Source: Stramonita haemastoma (lineage: Eukaryota > Mollusca > Gastropoda > Neogastropoda > Muricidae). From it: 22,500 nt of DNA. Made by a program: the position numbers and the translations under genes. Of the stretch, positions 16,755 through 22,500 are shown in pieces; positions within the stretch are counted from its first letter, which is position 1, and the number at the start of each line of letters is the position of its first letter. The stretch spans positions 87,915,573 through 87,938,072 of the forward strand of contig CM060317.1 in the NCBI GenBank assembly GCA_030674155.1. The letters are read 5' to 3'. The notes beneath the pieces are model-generated. The model saw only the letters and a list, made by a program, of their open reading frames with translations, did no database searches and was not told the DNA's origin.

Positions 16755-16822
16755 ATTCCCCTAAAGAAGCATCTCAGCTCTGACCCTTACTCCCCTACGA
16801 CCACCTAGATTATGGGGACCAT
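16755..16822 (+). mobile_element. SINE-B copy 4, 3' fragment
   Basis: CCCCTAAAGAAGC, CTCAGCTCTGA, CTCCCCTACGACCACCTAGA and TTATGGGGACCATCC match the last 70 bp of SINE-B copies 1 and 2 (CCCCTAMAGAAGCTGAGG, CTMCCCTACGACCAC, TTATGG). Head and centre are absent. No duplication identified. Confidence 0.65.
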
Positions 16823-17707
16823 CCACCATTAATAAATGCCTTCCCTTCGATCACCTACAGTCATTCAAACTTTAAAAGGTAGACCTGTAGGAAAAACGGA
16901 AAATAAGGACAGAAAGAACAAGGGAAGGCTATTGTGGTAGATAGCAAATGAATTTGTAGTCCTAGACATTCCATTGATTCAAAAGTTTAGACAAGTTATA
17001 GTCCTCCTGGGAGAAAATACCCAAAACTTGATCACTACCAGAGCTTATGAACTGAATGACTGACAAAATCGCAGACGACGGCCACACGCGTCATATCATG
17101 GCAGCTTGTACACGCGTGCAAATAGATATTGTTCTGTCCTTAAATGCATATACCATGTCTCACTCTGTCTCCCCTTCTGTCCCCCCCCCCTCTCCCCCAT
17201 TTCCCGAAACCTACCTCCCCCTACCCCCACCCCAATCCACTCTCATTCACCTTCTTTCTCAGCGTCCACACCCTCTCATCCCTATCAAAGACAGATCTGG
17301 CATCCTCTTTCTCCTTTCCTGAACTTCACGGCACCAATCATACAGAGAATTCCCCTCCTCCTCACATCCTCCTCCTCTCTCCTCCTTCCTCCTCTCCCTC
17401 CTCTGCTGCTACACCTGGCAGTCATTGGGGAGGGGGCCCACCTTTACACGATAAGGACAAGGCTTTCCGGATCGACTCTCTTTACATTTCTGAGTGCAGG
17501 GGAAAATGCCAGATACCTCTTTTCCTTCCCCTTCTTCTCCTGCACATGGTGTACGGATGCCATCAGGTATTGAGTGGGAGGCGTGGTTTAAAGTGTCTGA
17601 CAATGATTGGTCAAACAGGACGCAGTGTGAGTAAAGCATCGTCACCGTTTGGGCTGACACTGTTTACACCACACAGTCCGCAGCCAGGTCTGCGAGTGAT
17701 GCTTGCC

Positions 17708-17710
<3 letters not shown>
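16823..17710. other. Unique sequence, pyrimidine-rich in part
   Basis: About 890 bp. 17160-17410 is a C/T-rich stretch that keeps three + frames open (Pro/Ser/Leu-rich). 17410-17700 is mixed-composition unique DNA. No protein family or RNA gene recognised. Confidence 0.5.

Positions 17711-17753
<43 letters not shown>
17711..17753. repeat. (GT)n microsatellite
   Basis: About 21 uninterrupted GT units. Confidence 0.95.
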
Positions 17754-17755
<2 letters not shown>

Positions 17756-17835
17756 TTTTAAAAGAGGATGTACCCCTGAATAACAAAAGATTGCTGGGTG
17801 TTTCTGAGTACACCGATCTGAAGACATCCTCGAAC

Positions 17836-18060
17836 TTCTTTTTTTTTCTTTGATTTTCAGGAAAATGGAATAAGCTCTAGTATGCCTTTTTTTACATCCA
17901 GTCCGTGTGTTTTGGGGTTTTTTTGTTAATGTTGTCATCCGTTCCCATCGGCAAACAATGGCCTACTCTTCCGAAAAGCGGAACGGGTTTTACTAGTGCG
18001 CAAGATGTTCTGTTGCAGTGGCATACAAGACCTTGGTTTATAGTCTCATCTGAAGGACTC
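17836..18060 (-). mobile_element. SINE-A copy 2, 5' truncated
   Basis: In the + orientation: AAAATGGAATAAG (3' end), CATCCAGTCC, CATCCGTTCCCATCGGCAAA, AATGGCCTACTCTTCCGAAA, AGCGGAAC, GCGCAAGATGTTC, AGTCTCATCTGAAGGAC. This is the reverse complement of SINE-A order from the tail to the TTCGGATGAGA core. The tRNA head is missing. Repeat-F has inserted about 40 bp further on. Confidence 0.75.
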
Positions 18061-18086
18061 ACCTCTCGAGACAGTTTACGAATATT

Positions 18087-18099
18087 ATGTCAAGAATAT
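18087..18099. repeat. Target-site duplication of repeat-F copy 2 (left)
   Basis: ATGTCAAGAATAT, repeated exactly at 18304-18316. Confidence 0.72.
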
Positions 18100-18187
18100 T
18101 TGAGAAAGGGAGAACAGAGACAGGGATGGAAGGAACTGATTGTCAAGTCTTCAGGGGTGCCCCCACAATCGCAAGACTAAGGGATTC

Positions 18188-18229
<42 letters not shown>

Positions 18230-18230
18230 G

Positions 18231-18295
<65 letters not shown>

Positions 18296-18303
18296 GTAGA
18301 TAG
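18100..18303 (+). mobile_element. Repeat-F copy 2: GATA-tailed mini-retroposon
   Basis: A block of about 85 bp (GAACAGAGACAGGGATGGAA, TTGTCAAGTCTTCAGGGG, TGCCCCCAC, GCAAGACTAAGGGAT) followed by about 28 GATA units (18190-18303). It is flanked by a perfect direct repeat of 13 bp (11 if the first AT is counted as part of the GATA tail). The flanking repeat, defined 5' end and tandem-repeat 3' tail are hallmarks of target-primed retroposition. It could be a tiny SINE or the truncated 3' end of a LINE whose tail repeat is GATA. No pol III box is seen in it. Confidence 0.72.
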
Positions 18304-18316
18304 ATGTCAAGAATAT
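18304..18316. repeat. Target-site duplication of repeat-F copy 2 (right)
   Basis: ATGTCAAGAATAT, identical to 18087-18099. Confidence 0.72.
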
Positions 18317-18429
18317 GCCGACAGTGCTGTTCTTTCATTGATAAGTTGTATAGTGATTTGATCCGAACCACATTAATAATATGAAAATATGGATTATGAG
18401 CAGGGCATCCCTTTATGTGTGCATGCAGA

Positions 18430-18501
18430 GAAATACAGTATTTAGAGTATAGCTTGTACGTTGCAGAAAATCAGTAATTGATGTGTAACTTGCAAATTGT
18501 A
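18430..18501. repeat. 36-bp minisatellite, left part (two units)
   Basis: Two diverged 36-bp units (18430-18465 and 18466-18501), the second reading GAAAATCAGTAATTGATGTG, TAACTTGCAAATTGTA. They are in phase with the array at 18787-19174 on the other side of SINE-A. Confidence 0.72.
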
Positions 18502-18784
18502 TATTATTTTATTTATTTTTATTTTTATTTATTCTTTTACATCGAGGATAATGGAATAAGTACTCTTGTGCTTTTTTCATCCAGTCCCCGTGTGTATGCA
18601 GTTTTGTAAATGTCATCTGTTCCCACCGGCACACGATGGCCTACTCTTAAGGAAAGCGGAACAGGATTTAACGTGTGCGCAAGATGTTCAGCGTGCGTTC
18701 ATACACGGGGCCTCGGTTTTAAGTCTCATCCGAAGGACTTTTGGGAGAGTGGAGTCAGTACTGATGTTAACTCCAGGAGAAAAA
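18502..18784 (-). mobile_element. SINE-A copy 3, inserted in the 36-bp minisatellite
   Basis: In + orientation it starts with an AT-rich tail (TTTATTTTTATTTATTC), then GAGGATAATGGAATAAG, CATCCAGTCCCCGTGTG, CATCTGTTCCCACCGGC, AAGCGGAAC, GCGCAAGATGTTCAGC, the core CGGGGCCTCGGTTTTAAGTC and TCATCCGAAGGAC, and TGGAGTCAGTACTGATGTTA. The tRNA head is missing. The minisatellite unit register continues across it. Only TA is shared at the ends, so a target-site duplication is not shown. Confidence 0.8.
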
Positions 18785-18786
18785 TA

Positions 18787-19174
18787 GAAAATCAGTATAT
18801 TGATGTGTAACTTGTAAGTTGTTTGAAATCAGTATTTGATGTGTAAAGTTCAAGTTGTAGAAAATTAGTATTTGATGTGTGACGTATAAATTGTAGAAAA
18901 TCAGTATTTGGTGAGTGACGTACAGATTGTAGGAAATCAGTATTTGGTGAGTGACGTACAAATTGTAGAAAATCAGTATTTGATGTGTGACGTACAAATT
19001 GTAGAAAATCAGTATTTGATGAGTGACGTACAAATTGTAGAAAATCAGTATTTGGTGAGTGACGTACAAATTGTAGGAAATCAGTATTTGGTGAGTGACG
19101 TACAAATTGTAGGAAATCAGTATTTGATGAGTGACGTACAAATTGTAGGAAATCAGTATTTGATGTGTAACGTA
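18787..19174. repeat. 36-bp minisatellite, right part (about 10.7 units)
   Basis: Unit starts (GAAAATCAG or GGAAATCAG register) at 18787, 18825, 18860, 18896, 18932, 18968, 19004, 19040, 19076, 19112 and 19148. The unit has GAAAATCAGTATTTGATGAG then TGACGTACAAATTGTA. Units in the middle are nearly identical; those at either edge carry TGTAAC instead of the TGACGTAC form. Each unit holds a small inverted repeat TACAA-A-TTGTA. Since 36 is divisible by 3, frames stay open and produce 12-residue protein repeats on both strands that I do not regard as coding. Confidence 0.93.
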
Positions 19175-19428
19175 CTCGTCCCATGTTCTTTTGGAGTCCT
19201 GTGTTTGAGCTTCAAATTACAAGGCAATGTTCATTTATTCCTTCATTGGTTTGTTCGTCTGGCCATGTCACCCTTTGTTTCTTGCTGGATCGTACATTAT
19301 TTCCTTCATTTATTCATCCATTCATTTGTTCGATCATTTGTTTTTTCGCTCGTTTCTCTATTTTTTCTGTCTAGTTACTCCCCAATGGTTTGAAATGATT
19401 TTGTGGGCGCGCGTGCGCGTGCGCGTGT
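19175..19428. other. T-rich unique sequence
   Basis: Loosely repeated TTCATT/ATTTGTTCG motifs at 19225-19345, then a CG-rich patch at 19406-19428. Nothing recognised. Confidence 0.5.
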
Positions 19429-19439
19429 GCCCCCCCACA

Positions 19440-19490
<51 letters not shown>

Positions 19491-19515
19491 ACACCACACC
19501 ACACACACACACACA

Positions 19516-19555
<40 letters not shown>

Positions 19556-19620
19556 GCACGCACGCACTCACACACACACACACACACACACTCACACACA
19601 CCACAACACACCACACACGC
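19429..19620. repeat. Poly-C and (CA)n array with ACC and CGCA interruptions
   Basis: A short C run, then about 190 bp of CA dinucleotides interrupted by CCACACCACACCACA-type slips and a CGCACGCACG patch (19550-19566). Confidence 0.94.
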
Positions 19621-19669
19621 ACTGATTACATCCCCCATTCACACACCTGCTCCCACGCACAGACAATCT

Positions 19670-19905
19670 TGAAACAGTCAGCCAGAAACGCTCTCGCTGT
19701 CTTCATAGTTGGACGCGCCAAAGCGACTGCTTGGAGACAGCACAAATAAACACACCGCGCTGAACCCCACAGTGACGACTCCACAGCGAGGCTCGGAGGA
19801 ACTCAAGATGGCGGCCTGACCTTTTCCGGGGCGGGCCAAGTTCCGGTAGAGAAGGCGCCACGTCTTGCTTTTCATTCTGCTCTTTCCGTGTGCACTGGCT
19901 TCGTG
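19670..19905 (+). promoter_or_regulatory. Candidate TATA-less promoter with YY1, ETS and GC-box motifs
   Basis: A GC-richer, CpG-containing unique block. Within 42 bp it holds AAGATGGCGGC (19805-19815, the YY1 consensus), TTCCGG (19824-19829), GGGGCGGG (19828-19835, Sp/KLF GC box) and a second TTCCGG (19841-19846, ETS). In animals this grouping is typical of CpG-type housekeeping promoters, with the YY1 site just downstream of the start and oriented with transcription, which would point to a + strand transcript. The ATG in the YY1 motif is followed two codons later by TGA, so it is not itself a useful start. No exon downstream is recognised. Chance occurrence cannot be excluded. Confidence 0.4.
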
Positions 19906-20037
19906 AAAGACGGCTTGCTTGCTAGTCTAGTGCTTGCCAGGCTCTGACGGGACCCAGTCCCCCTTTGAAAATATCAAAGGAATTATGCAATGCGCACACA
20001 CGTAAACACACAAACTTTGAGGGTTTGCGGGCGTGGA

Positions 20038-20121
20038 GACACACGCACGGACGGATGCACGCACACACACATGCACACACGCACGCGCGCGTGCACACAC
20101 ACACACATACACACACACACG
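20038..20121. repeat. CA/CGCA compound array
   Basis: ACGC, ACAC and CGCG units with a short CGCGCGCG core near 20085-20092. 20122-20556 is unique; it includes TGTAT/TGCAT pentamer-like sequence at about 20468-20515 and nothing else recognised. Confidence 0.85.
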
Positions 20122-20556
20122 AAGCTAAGTTTCTGTCTATTAAGATCGTATTTATATGAGCCACACATGGATAACCCAAGTCCTAGGTAGGTTACCTAGT
20201 ACAACCTCATCCTCAATAAATGATAAACATGACTTTACACATTTGATGGCAGCTTAAGTGGGCTGGCCACAGGATTGTCATTTCCCCCTGCACTGTGAAA
20301 GCAGTAACATTATAATATTCATGAACAATAAATAAAAACAATCAACAGTGAAAAAACAGTCAAGCACCATCCCCTTGATTCATACCACCATCATCACTCA
20401 AAATTAATCGCCAGTTCACTCTTACACAATCTGCCATCACAAAGCATGAAAAATTATAGATTCTAGCCATGCTTTGCATGGTGTGGTATGGCATTGTATA
20501 GTACTGCACTGCATTGTCTTGGACTCTATCAAACAACTTTGCATTGAATTTTTTGG

Positions 20557-20930
20557 TCGTTCCTCGGCTAGATGTAGAGCTCCGAGGTTCACCAATGCTG
20601 AGAATGAGCGAATCCGACCATTTTTGCCCACCATGAAGGTAGCCACATTCCGACTTCGGTGATGTATGTACGCTGGGTATGTTCATGTTTCTGTGACCCA
20701 ACGGCACTGACATGAATGACGGGATCTTAACGTACATATTTGATCTTATGCATGTGTATATACAAAGCAGGAATAAGGCGCTAGCTGTCTGCACTTGAAG
20801 TTGACCTGGGAATCGTAAAAATCCCACCTTAATTCGCCAGACGCCGCCGATATTCGAACCAACGACTTCATGGCCCATGGGATTGAAGTCGAATTGTTTT
20901 AACTACTTGGCTATAGCGTCCGTCGCGTTG
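20557..20930 (-). mobile_element. SINE-G, tRNA-headed SINE, decayed
   Basis: The minus strand begins CGACGGACGCTATAGCCAAG. The A box is TAGCCAAGTAGTTAAAAC (on + 20896-20913) and the B box GGTTCGAATATC (20849-20860). The body has GGTGGGATTTTTACGATTCC, CAGGTCAACTTCAAGTGCAG, AAGATCAAATATGTACGTTA, AGATCCCGTC, ACATACCCAGCGTACATACA and CTTCATGGTGGGCAAAAA. From memory this order matches a SINE common in gastropod sequence. Towards 20557 the match decays and the expected AAG-type tail is not seen. The TACGTTAAGATCC block recalls ACGTTAAA/ACGTAAAAGAACC in SINE-A and SINE-C. Confidence 0.78.
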
Positions 20931-21092
20931 AATTTGAATTGTGTTGTTATGACACTGTGCACTGCTTACAGTCATGACAGATTTCTTTGCCTCGGATTCA
21001 GATAACTTTCCCATAGAGTGTGTGCTTTGCAGTGCAGTGTCACCACCTCTGGCCTGTGGCTGAGAAGGGGGGGGGGGGGAGGAGGAGAAGCT
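20931..21092. other. Unique sequence with a G run
   Basis: Ordinary unique sequence with a G13 run near 21067-21079. Nothing recognised. Confidence 0.45.
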
Positions 21093-21152
21093 CGGCTTCA
21101 GATGGGATCAAACCCTTCGCTTTTTAGACAGGTACGTTACCCACAGACCACT
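21093..21152 (-). mobile_element. SINE-C head fragment
   Basis: On the minus strand: AGTGGTCTGTGGGTAACGTA, CCTGTCTAAAAAGCGAAGG, then GTTTGATCCC. It parallels the SINE-C head TGGTCTAGAGGTAACGTGCC, TGACTAGAAAGCGAAAAG and GGTTCGAATCCC at 6034-6103, with the extra bases between the boxes deleted. No SINE-C body follows. Confidence 0.55.
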
Positions 21153-21540
21153 GATATGATATGTTTGTATGGATCTCCCACAAAATTGAGAGAGGAAAGA
21201 ACCCCAAAGAAATAAAAGCAGAAACAAGTAAAACACACACACACACACACACACCACCACCACCCCCCACCCCTCTCCATCTCTTCCTCCCTCTATATCG
21301 GCGCGCCCTCTTTCGGACACCAAGGCGGTATGATGGTCCACCAAGGGGAGAGAAGCAGGGTTCAAAGGGGAGAGAAGAGCGGTCCAATACCGACTTGATG
21401 AGTCCGCGCTGTCCTCCCCTACGCCTGCCTGCTCTGGGCGCGGCGAGGCGTGAGACGTCATCGTTCCGCTCCGTCAGTTAGCGTTTTCTTGCTGACATCT
21501 TCTTGTCTCCCTCAGGAGAGGGGGCAGGGCACGGGGGTCG
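21153..21540. other. Unique sequence with short CA run and GC-rich part
   Basis: (CA)n at 21233-21253, then ACC/CCC-rich sequence, and a GC-richer part at 21297-21475 containing GAGACGTCATCG. No gene recognised. Confidence 0.4.
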
Positions 21541-21570
21541 TGTGGCCGAGTGGGTAAGGCTCGATGTGCT
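21538..21570 (+). other. Isolated tRNA-like A box
   Basis: GTGTGGCCGAGTGGGTAAGGC resembles the 5' quarter of a leucine/serine-type tRNA or a SINE head. No B box with the right spacing follows (GGGTCTGGTTTTGT near 21595 is a poor match). Probably a decayed SINE head. Confidence 0.35.
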
Positions 21571-21703
21571 GCTGTGTTATGATGGTGTGATATAGGGTCT
21601 GGTTTTGTGAGGAGGAGATAAGGATTTTTGTCTCGATCAGGATGGATTCAGCGATTGGTGAGTTGAGTCAGGATTGAAGGGTGTGTGTTTCTTAGATTGT
21701 TAT

Positions 21704-22185
21704 CCTTCCATCCATCCATCCATCCATCCATCCATCCATCCATCCATCCATCCAGCCAGCCAGCAGCCAGCCAGCCAGCCACCATAGCCATCCAGTCAGC
21801 TATCCAATAGCCAGTAGATTTGAACCAGGCTGCCAGTCAACTAGCTAGCCAGCAAATTCACCAGACATCAAGCAACACAGCCATGCCAGGCATCCAACTG
21901 TCCAGCCTGCCAGAAATCACCCATTTCAGCAGCCAGCCACCCTGCCTGTCTAAGGTCAGCTATTTGATCGAATAGCCAACAAGCCAAAAGTTAGGCGTTA
22001 GTTCAGCCAGCTGGCCAACCAACCAGCCCGCTAGAAATTAGCCATTTGATCAATCAATTAATCAGCGGAGAAATCCAGCCAGACCTTCAAACTACTCGAT
22101 CAATAAGCCAGCCACACAAGTCAACCAGCCCCTAAGAGCCTCTCACTGAGCCATCCAGCCAGCCAGCCAGCCAGCCAGTCAGCCA
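21704..22185. repeat. Decaying (CCAT)n/(CCAG)n tetranucleotide array
   Basis: A pure CCAT core at 21706-21752, then CCAG at 21752-21780, then about 400 bp in which CAGCCA, AGCCAACC and CCAGCC recur at irregular spacing between unique words, ending with another purer block at 22150-22185. It looks like a very long, old tetranucleotide array that is pure only at its ends. Confidence 0.8.
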
Positions 22186-22314
22186 ATCAGACACCCGTTC
22201 TGTCAATGGCCACACACATATAGAGATTACCACAAGGTATATGGATATATGATAACCATCTCAATGTACACGTCTATCCCCATTTTACAATAATACAATC
22301 AACCATCAGATCAA

Positions 22315-22382
22315 AGATAATGGATAATGATGATGACAACGACGATGATCTGGCACCAAGATGATGACAATGATGACGATGG
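22315..22382. repeat. Degenerate GAT/GAC trinucleotide array
   Basis: GATGAT, GACAAC and GACGAT triplets, imperfect. Confidence 0.75.
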
Positions 22383-22403
22383 TGTTCATCAGAAACACGA
22401 GGA

Positions 22404-22450
22404 TTTGATTTGATTTTTGATTTATTCTTTTATACCGAGGATAATGGATT
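22404..22450 (-). mobile_element. SINE-A copy 4, 3' tail piece
   Basis: On +: TTTGATTTGATTTTTGATTT, then ATTCTTTTATACCGAGGATA, ATGGATTAAGT. It matches the 3' end of SINE-A copies at 13441-13492 (reverse complement) and 18524-18560. Similarity ends after AAGT, so it is either a very short insertion or strongly 5' truncated. Confidence 0.55.
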
Positions 22451-22500
22451 AAGTGTAGGATGGTGAAGATAATAGCGGTCTAGGAATCTGTAACTCAATG

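Noticed and set aside
17106..17755. Overlapping 88-203-codon Pro/Ser/Leu-rich + frames
   Set aside because: They follow a C/T-rich tract and end in a GT microsatellite; three frames are open in parallel, and no domain is recognisable.
18932..19010. Possible hammerhead ribozyme core in the minisatellite (TGATGAG ... GAAA)
   Set aside because: The essential CUGAUGA start is UUGAUGA or variants, most units have GGTGAG or GATGTG instead, and no complementary stem II was found between the two words.
18430..19174. Possible CRISPR array (36-bp repeats)
   Set aside because: Units are directly contiguous with no unique spacers, and the DNA is eukaryotic.
18908..19393. 161-codon + frame with a 12-residue repeat VSDVQIVENQYL
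   Set aside because: The 36-bp unit is a multiple of three and lacks stops in several frames on both strands, so repeat proteins arise automatically. There is no signal peptide, start context or non-repeat domain, and a SINE interrupts the array.
21538..21620. tRNA-Leu/Ser gene
   Set aside because: Only an A box is convincing; no B box at a fitting distance and no folding into a cloverleaf was evident.

Overview
The window looks like intergenic or intronic DNA from an animal nuclear genome, most likely a mollusc and probably a marine gastropod. The evidence is the very dense microsatellite content, several tRNA-headed SINE families whose sequence style I associate with molluscs, 3' ends of non-LTR retrotransposons with 5-7 bp tail repeats, and the absence of any long complex ORF. 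No prokaryotic operon, CRISPR array, tRNA gene or rRNA gene is present. Nearly all long open frames are translations of simple repeats. I find no confident host protein-coding exon.

Interspersed elements, with family letters used only here. SINE-A is tRNA-headed, with a core carrying TTCGGATGAGA and a 3' end of TCCATTATYCTCG plus an (ATAA)n tail; copies at 13147-13492 (full length, +), 17836-18060 (-), 18502-18784 (-), and a tail piece at 22404-22450 (-). SINE-B is a tRNA 5' half joined to a 5S rRNA-like promoter region; copies at 4713-5032 (-, 9-bp target-site duplication), 9829-10134 (+, 7-bp duplication), 12965-13057 (-, head only) and 16755-16822 (+, 3' piece). SINE-C is a second tRNA-headed family with a related core; copies at 3516-3862, 6024-6440, 9707-10200 (old, interrupted by SINE-B), 16351-16431, and a head piece at 21093-21152. 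SINE-G lies at 20557-20930 (-). Repeat-F is a short retroposon-like unit with a (GATA)n tail, at 7389-7602 and at 18100-18303, the latter with an 11-13 bp perfect duplication. Non-LTR remnants are the C-terminal coding end of a reverse-transcriptase ORF (1525-1860, -) and 3' tails at 3502-3995, 5599-5665, 11080-11195 and 11885-11941.

Layout. 1-2.9 kb: pyrimidine-rich tract, a pentameric array, CAT and CTA arrays around the LINE fragment, an A-rich 21-bp minisatellite. 2.9-5.1 kb: CTGT/CT and CA arrays, a SINE inside a LINE tail, a Z-DNA-prone CA/CG array, SINE-B. 5.1-9 kb: mostly unique DNA with SINE-C, repeat-F and a CA array. 9-11.2 kb: GA/GACA arrays, nested SINE-B in SINE-C, AT-rich unique DNA, LINE tail. 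11.2-14.3 kb: TATC, CA and GA/GACA arrays, SINE-B head, SINE-A. 14.3-17.7 kb: unique DNA, TTC array, a GC-richer stretch at 15.5-16.1 kb, SINE-C with an expanded tail. 17.7-19.2 kb: SINE-A, repeat-F, and a 36-bp minisatellite split by SINE-A. 19.4-22.5 kb: CA arrays, a promoter-like motif cluster at about 19.8 kb, SINE-G, a decaying CCAT/CCAG array, SINE-A tail.

The most interesting items are the chimeric tRNA/5S SINE, the GATA-tailed mini-retroposon, a core shared by two otherwise different SINE families, and several cases where an insertion order or the origin of a microsatellite can be read directly. Repeat boundaries are by eye and may be off by several bases; family names need a database comparison.
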